This document shows positions 1 to 7,534 of a stretch of DNA of 15,849 nt, piece after piece. Location of the stretch: positions 1-15,849 of the forward strand of contig CALBTN010000062.1 of the NCBI GenBank assembly GCA_937967345.1, written 5' to 3'. Numbering within the stretch: the stretch's first letter is position 1; each line of letters begins with the position of its first letter. The notes beneath the pieces were generated by a model. That model saw only the letters and a list, made by a program, of their open reading frames with translations, had not been told where the DNA came from and did no database searches. Origin of the DNA: an uncultured Rubrivivax sp. (GTDB lineage: Bacteria > Pseudomonadota > Gammaproteobacteria > Burkholderiales > Burkholderiaceae_C). The position numbers and the translations under genes were made by a program.

Positions 1-2
1 CC

Positions 3-1820
3 AAGGGCAGCAACGAGGAGGCCTACCTGTTCCAGAAGCTGGTGCGCACCGGCTTTCGCAGCAACAACGTCGACCACTGCACGCGGCTGTGCCATGCGTC
101 GTCGGTGGTGGCGCTGCTGGAGGGCATCGGCTCGGGCGCGGTCAGCAACCCGGTGAGGGACGTGCTGCAGGCCGAGGTCATCGTCGTCATCGGCGCCAAC
201 CCGTCGGTGAACCACCCGGTGGCGTCGAGCTGGATCAAGAACGCGGTGCGGGCAGGGGCCAAGCTGATCGTGATGGACCCGCGCCGCTCGGACCTGTCGC
301 GGCTGGCACACCGCTATCTGCAGTTCAACGCCGACACCGACGTCGCGCTGCTGAACGCGCTGATGCACGTCATCGTCGAAGAAGACCTCGCCGACCAAGA
401 CTTCATCGCGCGGCGCACCGAGGACTACGCGGCGCTGCGCGACAACCTGCGCGGCTACGCGCCTGAGGCGATGGCGCCGATCTGCGGCATCGACGCGGCC
501 ACGCTGCGCGAAGTCGCGCGGCTGTACGCCTGCGCCAAGGCGTCGATCATCCTGTGGGGCATGGGCGTGAGCCAGCACGTGCACGGCACCGACAACGCGC
601 GCTGCCTGATCGCGCTGGCGCTGCTGGCCGGCCAGATCGGCCGCCCCGGCACCGGGCTGCACCCGCTGCGCGGCCAGAACAACGTGCAGGGCGCGTCGGA
701 CGCCGGGCTGATCCCGATGATGCTGCCCGACTACCAGCACGTGTCCGACGCCGCGGCGCGTGCGAAGTTCGAGCAGGCCTGGCAGCTCGCGCCCGGCACG
801 CTGGACGATCAGGTCGGTCTGACCGTGGTCGAGGTCATGCACGCGATCGACCGCGGCGAGGTGCGCGGCATGTACATCGAGGGCGAGAACCCGGCGATGT
901 CCGACCCCGACGCCAACCACGCGCGCGCCGCGCTGGCCGCACTCGACCATCTGGTGGTGCAGGACATCTTCCTCACCGAGACCGCGGCGCTGGCCGACGT
1001 GATCCTGCCGGCCAGCGCCTTCCCCGAGAAGACCGGCAGCTTCACCAACACCGACCGCATGGTGCAACTCGGCCGCCAGGCGCTGGCGCCGCCGGGCGAC
1101 GCGCGGCAGGACCTGTGGATCATCCAGCAGATGGGCCGGCGCCTGGGCCTGCCGTGGCACGAGCAGCCGGTGTCCGAGGTCTTCGACGAGATGCGCAAGA
1201 CCATGCCCAGCATCGCCGGCATCACCTGGCAGCGGCTGGAACGCGACGGCACGGTCACCTACCCCTGCCGGCACGAAGGCGATGCCGGTGAGCCGGTGGT
1301 CTTCGTCGACAGCTTCCCGCGCGCGGGCGGCAAGGCGCGTTTCGTGCCGGCCGACATCATCCCGGCCGACGAGCGCCCCGATGCCGAGTACCCGATGGTG
1401 CTGATCACCGGGCGGCAGCTCGAGCACTGGCACACCGGCAGCATGACGCGGCGCACGCAGGTGCTCGATGCGATCGAGCCCGACCCGACCGCGTGGCTGC
1501 ACCCGCTGGACCTGGCGGCGCTGGGGGTGGCACCGGGCGAGACACTGACCATCGAGTCGCGCCGCGGCCAGGTCACGCTGTGGGCGCGCGCCGAGGAGGG
1601 CACGCCGCGCGGCGCGGTGTTCGTCGCCTTTGCCTTCTACGAGGCGGCGATCAACAAGCTGACCAACGCCGCGCTCGACCCCTACGCCAAGATCCCCGAG
1701 TTCAAGTACTGCGCGGTACGGCTGCGCCCCGGCGGCCCCGCGCCGGCCCAAAGCAGCTTCGGCGGCGGCCGGGGGCACGCGCTGCGGCGCAGCAAGCATC
1801 CAGGAGAACGACCGCGATGA
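3..1820 (+). CDS. fdhA: Formate dehydrogenase alpha subunit (Mo-bisMGD, NAD-type), 5' partial
   Basis: Catalytic subunit of a molybdenum formate dehydrogenase, oxidising formate to CO2 in the cytoplasm. The reading frame is open from base 3, so the true start and the N-terminal Fe-S domains lie before the window; 605 residues are visible. The active-site motif R-L-C-H-A-S is at bases 84-101, with the likely Mo-ligand Cys at 90-92 followed by His, where some homologues carry selenocysteine. Next come the molybdopterin oxidoreductase domain (GANPSVNHPVASSW, RPGTGLHPLRGQNNVQG, VILPASAFPEKTGSFTNTD) and a C-terminal molydopterin-binding domain (LITGRQLEHWHTGSMTRRT, ending near EFKYCAVRL). A tail of about 30 residues rich in Gly, Pro and Arg follows. 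The stop overlaps the next gene by ATGA. No small fdsD-like gene follows, unlike typical fds operons. The function is firm. The symbol is less so: fdsA or fdhF would also be used. Confidence 0.93.
   Translation, partial: KGSNEEAYLFQKLVRTGFRSNNVDHCTRLCHASSVVALLEGIGSGAVSNPVRDVLQAEVIVVIGANPSVNHPVASSWIKNAVRAGAKLIVMDPRRSDLSRLAHRYLQFNADTDVALLNALMHVIVEEDLADQDFIARRTEDYAALRDNLRGYAPEAMAPICGIDAATLREVARLYACAKASIILWGMGVSQHVHGTDNARCLIALALLAGQIGRPGTGLHPLRGQNNVQGASDAGLIPMMLPDYQHVSDAAARAKFEQAWQLAPGTLDDQVGLTVVEVMHAIDRGEVRGMYIEGENPAMSDPDANHARAALAALDHLVVQDIFLTETAALADVILPASAFPEKTGSFTNTDRMVQLGRQALAPPGDARQDLWIIQQMGRRLGLPWHEQPVSEVFDEMRKTMPSIAGITWQRLERDGTVTYPCRHEGDAGEPVVFVDSFPRAGGKARFVPADIIPADERPDAEYPMVLITGRQLEHWHTGSMTRRTQVLDAIEPDPTAWLHPLDLAALGVAPGETLTIESRRGQVTLWARAEEGTPRGAVFVAFAFYEAAINKLTNAALDPYAKIPEFKYCAVRLRPGGPAPAQSSFGGGRGHALRRSKHPGERPR
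1802..1807 (+). promoter_or_regulatory. Shine-Dalgarno for the FAH-family gene
   Basis: AGGAGA lies 9 nt before the ATG at 1817 and inside the end of the formate dehydrogenase reading frame. It decides the start of the downstream gene, since longer in-frame versions would run deep into the dehydrogenase gene. Confidence 0.7.
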
Positions 1821-2683
1821 AACTCTTGCGTCATGGCGCCAAGGGCGCCGAAAAGCCCGCGCTGCTCGATGCCCAGGGCAACGTGCGCGACCTGAGCGGC
1901 GTGCTCGGCGACATCGACGCCGCCGCGCTCGCGCCCGGCGCGCTGCAGCGGCTGCGTGCGCTGGACGTCGCCGCGCTGCCGCGCATCGCGCAACCGGGGC
2001 CGCTCGCGCTGCCCTGGGCCGGCATGGGCAAGTTCATCGCGATCGGCTTGAACTACGCCGACCACGCGGCCGAGTCGGGCCTGCCGCTGCCCAAGGAGCC
2101 GGTGGTGTTCATGAAGGCCGTCAGCTGCGCGGTCGGCGCGCACCACCCGGTGGTGCTGCCCCAGGGCAGCGTGAAGACCGACTGGGAGGTCGAGCTCGGC
2201 GTGGTCATCGGCAGCCGCGCGCGCTACGTGGCCGAGGCCGATGCGCTGCGGCACGTGGCCGGCTACTGCGTGGTCAACGACCTGTCCGAGCGCGAGTACC
2301 AGCTCGAGCGCGGCGGCACCTGGGACAAGGGCAAGGGCTGTGACACCTTCGGCCCGATCGGGCCGTGGCTGGTGACGGCCGACGAGGTGAGCGACCCGCA
2401 GAACCTGGCGCTGTGGCTCGAAGTCAACGGCCAGCGCCGGCAGACCGGCCACACCGGCAGCATGATCTTCGGCGTGGCCGCGCTGGTGTCGTATCTGAGC
2501 CGCTTCATGACGCTGCAGCCGGGCGACTGCATCACCACCGGCACGCCGCCCGGCGTGGGCATGGGCATGAAGCCGCAGCCGGTGTTCCTGAAGCCGGGCG
2601 ACCTGATGCGCCTGGGCATCGACGGTCTGGGCGAGCAGCGCCAGAGCGTGCACGCATGGGACGAGGCCTTGATCGACGGTTGA
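1817..2683 (+). CDS. Fumarylacetoacetate hydrolase (FAH) family protein
   Basis: A 288-residue FAH-superfamily enzyme. The family hydrolyses, isomerises or decarboxylates 2-oxo/enol acids with a divalent metal. The N-terminal cap (MKLLRHGAKG...) is followed by the catalytic fold: GKFIAIGLNYADH (71-83), metal-ligand motif D-W-E-V-E-L-G (122-128, likely E124 and E126), then V-V-N-D-L-S-E-R-E (152-160, D155), lid residues near 168-180 (TWDKGKGCDTFGP) and TTGTPPGVG (240-248). It resembles proteins annotated as ureidoglycolate lyase or 2,4-diketo-3-deoxy-L-fuconate hydrolase. The substrate cannot be told from sequence, and this subfamily is often over-named. The ATG overlaps the formate dehydrogenase stop by ATGA and has a good ribosome site, so the two are translationally coupled and probably serve one pathway. 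Confidence 0.9.
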   Translation: MKLLRHGAKGAEKPALLDAQGNVRDLSGVLGDIDAAALAPGALQRLRALDVAALPRIAQPGPLALPWAGMGKFIAIGLNYADHAAESGLPLPKEPVVFMKAVSCAVGAHHPVVLPQGSVKTDWEVELGVVIGSRARYVAEADALRHVAGYCVVNDLSEREYQLERGGTWDKGKGCDTFGPIGPWLVTADEVSDPQNLALWLEVNGQRRQTGHTGSMIFGVAALVSYLSRFMTLQPGDCITTGTPPGVGMGMKPQPVFLKPGDLMRLGIDGLGEQRQSVHAWDEALIDG

Positions 2684-2700
2684 CTCGCAGCGCCACGGCT

Positions 2701-2751
2701 GCCGTTTCGGGCGCTCGAGCGGTTGCGGCGGAATGCTTCACAGACTCTCAG
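2701..2751 (-). repeat. Dispersed intergenic repeat, copy A
   Basis: Read on the minus strand this begins CTGAGAGTCTGTGAAGCAT, identical over 19 nt to the left arm of the element at 12572. It stays similar to about nt 51, including a shared CCGCTCG core and a CGAAACGGC end, with one single-base gap. It contains the 10-nt palindrome CGCTCGAGCG. It starts 17 nt after the FAH-family stop, between convergent genes. I do not recognise a named repeat family. Confidence 0.75.
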
Positions 2752-2772
2752 CCCCGCACGGCGGGCGGCGCC

Positions 2773-2789
2773 GCGGCGCGAAGCGCCGC
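2773..2789. terminator. GC hairpin between convergent genes, possible bidirectional terminator
   Basis: A perfect 7-bp stem, GCGGCGC / GCGCCGC, encloses the loop GAA. It lies between the end of the FAH-family gene and the stop of selO. There is no real T-tract on either side, so intrinsic termination is possible but not shown. Confidence 0.35.
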
Positions 2790-2800
2790 TTCACCGAGCC

Positions 2801-4321
2801 TCAGGTGCCGCAGAAGGTGCGATACGCCGCCGTGACCTGCGGCGGCGCCGGCTGCGCGTAGGGCGCGAGCGCGGCGCCACCGTCGAAGGGCCGGCGCAGC
2901 GCATCGAGCAGCGCGTCGAAGGGCTTCAGGTCCTGCGGCTGCGCCGATGCGGCGGCCAGCGCTTCTTCGACGCGGTGGTTGCGCGCGATGATCCACGGGT
3001 TGGTGCCGCGCATGCGCGCAGCGCGCGCCGCCGCCGCGGTCTCGCTGTCGCTGCTGCCGCCGCTTTCGCTGGCGCAGCGCGCCCGCCAGCGCTGCAGCCA
3101 TGGGTTCGCGGCCGACGCATCGCCGCCGTCGTGGGCGAACAGCGCGCGCAACGGATTGGCATCGCCTTGCGCCGCATCGGCCAGGTGGCGCCAGGCCAGC
3201 GTGAAGTCGATCCGCTGCCGATGCAGCAGCGCGAGCCAATCGTCGGCCAGTGCGGCGTCGTCGTCATCGCTGTGCTGCAGCCCCAGCTTGGCACGCTGGC
3301 CTTGCCGCAGCGCCTGCGCGTACTGCGCCGGGAAGGCGTCGATCACGCTGGTGGCCTGCGCTACCGCCTGCTGCACCGCGGCCTCGTCGCCGGGCTCGCA
3401 CATCAACGGCAGCAGCGCTTCGGCCAGGCGCGCGAGGTTCCAGCGCGCCGCGGCCGGCTGGTTGCCGTAGGCGTAGCGGCCCTGGTGGTCGATGCTGCTG
3501 AACACCGCGGCCGGGTCGTAGGCCTCCATGAACGCGCAGGGGCCGTAGTCGATGGTCTCGCCCGAGATCGTCATGTTGTCGGTGTTCATCACGCCGTGGA
3601 TGAAGCCCACGTTCATCCACTGCGCGACCAGCCGCGCCTGGCGCCCGGCCACCGCGCGCAGCAGGCCCAGGTAGCGATCGGGCGTGCCCGCCAGGCTGGG
3701 GTCGTGGCGCGCGATCGTGTAGTCGGCCAGCCGGCGCAGCGTGTCGAACTCGCCGCGCGCGGCGAAGTACTGCAAGCTGCCCACGCGCAGGTGGCTGGCG
3801 GCCACGCGCGTCAGCACCGCGCCGCCGAGCACGGTGTCGCGGTAGACCGGCTCGCCGCTGGCCACCACCGCCAGCGCGCGCGTCGTCGGGATGCCCAGCG
3901 CGTGCATCGCCTCGCCGATCAGCACCTCGCGCAGCATCGGGCCGACCGCCGCCTTGCCGTCGCCGCCGCGCGAGAACGGCGTGCGCCCGCTGCCCTTGAA
4001 GGCGATGTCGCGGCGCTGGCCGTGGCGGTCGATCACTTCGCCCAGCAGCAGCGCGCGCCCGTCGCCGAGCTGCGCCGAGAAGCCGCCGAACTGGTGGCCG
4101 GCGTAGGCCTGCGCGATCGGCTGCGCGCCTTCGGGCACGCGGTTGCCGGCGAGCATGGCGATGCCGTCATCGCTGGCCAGCGCGCCGGCATCCAGGCCCA
4201 GCTCGTCGGCCAGTGCACGGTTCAGGTACAGCAGGCGCGGTGCGGGCACCGCCGCCGGCTGCCAGGCGACGTAGGTGCCCGGCAGCTCGCGGGCGTAGCT
4301 GTTGTCGAAGGCGATGTGCAT
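2801..4321 (-). CDS. selO: Protein adenylyltransferase SelO (YdiU/UPF0061 family)
   Basis: A 506-residue member of the SelO pseudokinase family, which transfers AMP from ATP to protein hydroxyl groups and is linked to redox homeostasis. Visible motifs are A-G-H-Q-F-G-G-F (74-81), the nucleotide loop KGSGRTPFSRGGDGKA (109-124, K109), E132, the catalytic segment HGVMNTDN (242-249, D248 and N249) and the metal-binding D-Y-G-P (258-261, D258). The protein ends T-F-C-G-T, so the antepenultimate residue is Cys504, where animal SelO has selenocysteine. The ATG at 4321 gives the expected N-terminus (FDNSYARELPGTY); the frame stays open further upstream only as a shadow of the neighbouring gene. No clear ribosome site is seen. 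It lies 86 nt after mltB and may be co-transcribed or have its own promoter. Confidence 0.95.
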   Translation of the reverse strand: MHIAFDNSYARELPGTYVAWQPAAVPAPRLLYLNRALADELGLDAGALASDDGIAMLAGNRVPEGAQPIAQAYAGHQFGGFSAQLGDGRALLLGEVIDRHGQRRDIAFKGSGRTPFSRGGDGKAAVGPMLREVLIGEAMHALGIPTTRALAVVASGEPVYRDTVLGGAVLTRVAASHLRVGSLQYFAARGEFDTLRRLADYTIARHDPSLAGTPDRYLGLLRAVAGRQARLVAQWMNVGFIHGVMNTDNMTISGETIDYGPCAFMEAYDPAAVFSSIDHQGRYAYGNQPAAARWNLARLAEALLPLMCEPGDEAAVQQAVAQATSVIDAFPAQYAQALRQGQRAKLGLQHSDDDDAALADDWLALLHRQRIDFTLAWRHLADAAQGDANPLRALFAHDGGDASAANPWLQRWRARCASESGGSSDSETAAAARAARMRGTNPWIIARNHRVEEALAAASAQPQDLKPFDALLDALRRPFDGGAALAPYAQPAPPQVTAAYRTFCGT

Positions 4322-4407
4322 CGTCGGCGCTTGCGTCGCGGGGGTAGGCTGCAGTGTGCCGCCGCCGGTCAATCCTTGGCCGCGATGGGGGCGGCCGTGA
4401 GCGCGAG

Positions 4408-5478
4408 TCAGTCGAGCGCCGTGCGCAGCTGCTGCTTGACCGCCTCGCCCAGCGTGATCACCGCCATCGCGTAGTAGCTCGACTGGTTGTAGCGCGTCAG
4501 CACGTAGAAGTTGCGCGTGCCCGCCACGTAGCTCGGTGCGTCGCCGCCATTTTGCAGCTCCACCAGCGCGAGCAGCCCGTCGTGGCGGCGGCCGTCGGCG
4601 TCGAGCTCGGCGCCGAGCTCGGCCATGCGCGCGGCGTCGAAGCTGGGCAGGATGTCGGGCGCGAGCAGCGTGGCGCGCGCGCGCGTGTCCACCGGCACGG
4701 CGACCTGGTAGACGATCGGCATGCCGCGCTGCCAGCCGTGCGCGGCCAGGAAGCTGGCCACGCTGCCGATCACGTCGGCGGCGCTGTCGTTCAGGTCGGT
4801 ATGGCCGTCGCCGTCGAAATCGACCGCATAGCGGTTGAAGCTGCCCGGCATGAACTGCGGCAGCCCCATCGCGCCGGCGAACGAGCCCTTGGGCCGCGTC
4901 GCGTCCAGGCCCTCGCGCCGGCTCAGCACCAGGAATTCCTCGAGCTCGCCGCGGAAGAACGCGCTGCGGTCGCTGCGGCCGCTGGGAAAGTCGAAGGCCA
5001 GCGTGGCCAGCACGTCGAGCACGCGGTAGTTGCCGGTGATGCGGCCGTAGAAGGTCTCGACGCCGACGATGCCCACGATGATCTCGGCGGGCACGCCGTA
5101 GCGCTGTTCGGCGCGCGCCAGCCACTGGGCGTTGTCCTGCCAGAAGCGCACACCGGCGCCGATGCGCTGCGGTTCGACGAAGCGGTCGTGGTAGGCCGCC
5201 CAGTTCTTCGCGGTGCCGGCCGGCGGCGGCATCATCAGCCGCTGCGCGCTCGGCTGGCGGCGCGCCTGCGCCAACTGCGCCAGCACCCAGTCCTTGGGCA
5301 ACTCGCGGCGCTCGGCCACCTCGGCGGCAAAGTCGCGCACGTCCTGGCGCGATGCGTAGCTGGCCGCGCTGGGCTCGGCCGCCTTGGCCGGCGGCTTGGG
5401 TTTGTGGGTTGCCGCGCAACCGGATTGGGCAACGGCGAACATCAGGGCCAGCAGCAGCCGGCAGGCAGGTCTACGCAT
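4408..5478 (-). CDS. mltB: Membrane-bound lytic murein transglycosylase B (lipoprotein)
   Basis: A 356-residue enzyme, close to the usual MltB length, that cleaves the MurNAc-GlcNAc bond of peptidoglycan with formation of the 1,6-anhydro end. It has a lipoprotein signal (MRRPACRLLLALMFAVAQSGC) with lipidated Cys21, so it should be anchored in the outer membrane. The catalytic Glu is E141 in G-V-E-T-F-Y-G. S-F-A-G-A-M-G-L-P-Q-F-M-P-G-S (199-213) and the EF-hand-like loop DFDGDGHTDL (220-229) match the MltB/Slt35 fold. NFYVLTRYNQSSYYAMAV (323-340) is also family-typical. The ATG at 5478 is chosen because it gives the signal peptide; an earlier in-frame ATG would run through the upstream gene. 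The start is only 7 nt after the TgpA-like gene's stop, so the two are likely coupled. Confidence 0.95.
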   Translation of the reverse strand: MRRPACRLLLALMFAVAQSGCAATHKPKPPAKAAEPSAASYASRQDVRDFAAEVAERRELPKDWVLAQLAQARRQPSAQRLMMPPPAGTAKNWAAYHDRFVEPQRIGAGVRFWQDNAQWLARAEQRYGVPAEIIVGIVGVETFYGRITGNYRVLDVLATLAFDFPSGRSDRSAFFRGELEEFLVLSRREGLDATRPKGSFAGAMGLPQFMPGSFNRYAVDFDGDGHTDLNDSAADVIGSVASFLAAHGWQRGMPIVYQVAVPVDTRARATLLAPDILPSFDAARMAELGAELDADGRRHDGLLALVELQNGGDAPSYVAGTRNFYVLTRYNQSSYYAMAVITLGEAVKQQLRTALD

Positions 5479-5485
5479 GCGCGAA

Positions 5486-7534
5486 TTATCCGCGTGCCGC
5501 CTGCGCCGCCGCCGTGGCAAAGCGGCGCCACCAGCCGCGATCGATGCGGCTGCGCCCGGCGCTGGCGTAGCGGTCGCGGTCCAGCGCCTCGAGCTGCAGC
5601 GCGAGCAGCTCGCCGCGCGCGCCAAGCTGCGCGCGCACCCGCTGCGCGCGGGTGCGCGGCGGCTCGTGCGGCTGCACCACGACCTGCAGTTGCGCCAGTT
5701 GCCGCTGCACCCGTTGTTGCAGCCGCTGCCACGGATCCTGGCGCTGGCGGTCCCACAACGCCCAGCCGGCGGCGGCCAGGCTGCCGGCGCAAAGCAGCAC
5801 GATCAGCGCGTAGGCCAGGTCGTGCCAGCTCGGGCTGTCCACGCCCAGGCTTTCCAGCAGCCGGAACTGCTGCGCGCGCGAGTAGTTCATCACCCACTGG
5901 TTCCAGCGGTTGTTGGTGGCCTCAAGCAGCGTGCGCAGCCGCGCCAGCAGCGCGGGGTTGACGCTGGCGATCGCGTTGGCCACCAGCCCGGGGCGCGGTG
6001 TCGGGCCGGTGCCGCGCACGATGCGATCGGGCGAGACCGCGGCGGTCGGATCGCTGCGCAGCCAGCCTTCGCCCGCCTGCCAGTATTCGACCCAGGCGTG
6101 CGCGTTGCTCTGGCGCACGACGTGGTAGCCGTCCACCGGCGCCGGATCGGCGCCCATGTAGCCGGTGACCACCCGGGCCGGCACCTGCATCGCGCGCAGC
6201 ATCACCACCGTGCTGGCGGCGAAGTGCTCGCAAAAGCCCAGCTTGCGCTCGAACCAGAACTCGTCGACCGCGTTCGCGCCGGTGTAGGCGCCGGGTTCGA
6301 GCGTGTACATGAAGCCGCCCTGGCGCAGATGGTCCAGCAGCGCGGCCACCAGCGTGCGCGCGTCGGCCTGCGCCAGCGCGGGGCGGGCGCGCTGCTCGGC
6401 GGCCCAGGCCAGCGCGCGCGGGTTGTACTGCGCCGGCAGCGCCAGCGCCTCTTGCAGCGCGGTGGTGGGCTGGCGCGGGCCGTGGCGGTGCAGCAGCCAC
6501 GCCGATGCCTCGAAGCGCAGCCGCTCGGCCACCGGGCGGTCGGTCTGCCACTGCAGGTCGCTGCGCTGCCAGGCGTTGAAGCCTTCGACCTGCGGTGCGG
6601 CGCCCTCGCGATCGGGTGTCAGCTCGAGCAGCGGCAGCAGCGGCAAGCGGCTCGGCTCGAGCGTCATCTGGTAATGCAGCGGCTGGCCCAGCAGCTGCAC
6701 CGGCACGCGCGACGCCGCTGCCGGCGTCGCGCCGCCGAGCTGGCGGGTCCATTCGCGGCCGTCGAAGCGCGACAGCACCGGTCCGCGGAAGTACATCGCC
6801 TCGGGCGGCGGCGCGCGGCCGTCGAAGCGGATGCGAAAGGCGATGGTGTCGTCGTTGGCGATCTCGGCCATCGCGCCCATGCGCATCGAGCCGGACAGGC
6901 CGGTCTTGCCGGCGGCGTCCTGCGGCATGCCCCACAGCGGGCCGATGCGCGGAAACAGCATGAACAGCGCCACCATCAGCGGCGCACCCAGCGCGGCCGT
7001 GCGCGCGGCGACCGCGCCGGCCTGGTGCAGCGTCGGCTTGCCCACCGGCATGTGCGCCAGCACCAGCGCGGCAAGCAGCCCCCACACCGACAGCAGCATG
7101 GCCGCGGCGGTGGCCAGCGACTGCGAGTACAGGAAGTTCGTCAGCACCAGAAAGAAGCCGAGGAAGAACACCACCATCGCGTCGCGCCGCGCGCGCAGCT
7201 CGAGCGTCTTCAACGCCATCAGCACCACCAGCATGGTGACGCCGGCCTCCTTGCCGAGCAGCGTGCCCTCGGTCCACAGCGTCAGCACGATGGCCACCAG
7301 CAGCACCCCGGCCACCGCCCAGCGGCTGGGCAGCGGCGCGTTGCTCAGCGCCAGTTGCGCGCGCCACAGCAGCATCAGCGCGGTCAGCGCGATGCACCAG
7401 GACGGCAGGTGCGACAGATGCGGCAGCAGCGTCCAGCCGATCACCGCCAGCTGGAACAGCGTGTCGCGGCAATCGCGCGGCAGGTGGCGCCAGTCGGCCG
7501 GCCACGCCCGGCGCAGCGCGGGGCTCAGTGCCAC
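5486..7534 (-). CDS. tgpA: TgpA-like membrane transglutaminase (DUF3488 / transglutaminase core / DUF4129)
   Basis: A 682-residue inner-membrane protein with about five N-terminal membrane segments (roughly residues 25-195, DUF3488), a periplasmic transglutaminase-like domain and one C-terminal membrane helix (about 573-593) before a cytoplasmic DUF4129-like tail. The catalytic triad is complete: C435 in K-L-G-F-C-E-H-F, H479 in S-N-A-H-A-W-V-E-Y-W and D495 in R-S-D-P-T-A-A-V. The Cys-His-Asp spacing agrees with that of Pseudomonas aeruginosa TgpA as I recall it (C404, H448, D464). That protein is essential there; its substrate is not settled. The start is GTG at 7534, overlapping the DUF58 gene by 10 nt. 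The order MoxR, DUF58, TgpA is a widespread conserved neighbourhood. Confidence 0.93.
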   Translation of the reverse strand: MALSPALRRAWPADWRHLPRDCRDTLFQLAVIGWTLLPHLSHLPSWCIALTALMLLWRAQLALSNAPLPSRWAVAGVLLVAIVLTLWTEGTLLGKEAGVTMLVVLMALKTLELRARRDAMVVFFLGFFLVLTNFLYSQSLATAAAMLLSVWGLLAALVLAHMPVGKPTLHQAGAVAARTAALGAPLMVALFMLFPRIGPLWGMPQDAAGKTGLSGSMRMGAMAEIANDDTIAFRIRFDGRAPPPEAMYFRGPVLSRFDGREWTRQLGGATPAAASRVPVQLLGQPLHYQMTLEPSRLPLLPLLELTPDREGAAPQVEGFNAWQRSDLQWQTDRPVAERLRFEASAWLLHRHGPRQPTTALQEALALPAQYNPRALAWAAEQRARPALAQADARTLVAALLDHLRQGGFMYTLEPGAYTGANAVDEFWFERKLGFCEHFAASTVVMLRAMQVPARVVTGYMGADPAPVDGYHVVRQSNAHAWVEYWQAGEGWLRSDPTAAVSPDRIVRGTGPTPRPGLVANAIASVNPALLARLRTLLEATNNRWNQWVMNYSRAQQFRLLESLGVDSPSWHDLAYALIVLLCAGSLAAAGWALWDRQRQDPWQRLQQRVQRQLAQLQVVVQPHEPPRTRAQRVRAQLGARGELLALQLEALDRDRYASAGRSRIDRGWWRRFATAAAQAARG

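Noticed and set aside
4344..4372. Possible selO promoter on the minus strand (TTGACC at 4372-4367)
   Set aside because: The -35-like hexamer is good, but the sequence 16-17 nt downstream (GCCTAC) is a poor -10, so I did not call it.
2723..4474. A 583-residue plus-strand open frame opposite selO
   Set aside because: Low-complexity shadow composition and no motifs, while the opposite strand encodes a complete SelO.
4322..5419. Continuation of the selO frame upstream to 5419
   Set aside because: It crosses mltB in another frame. The recognisable SelO N-terminus begins at the ATG at 4321.
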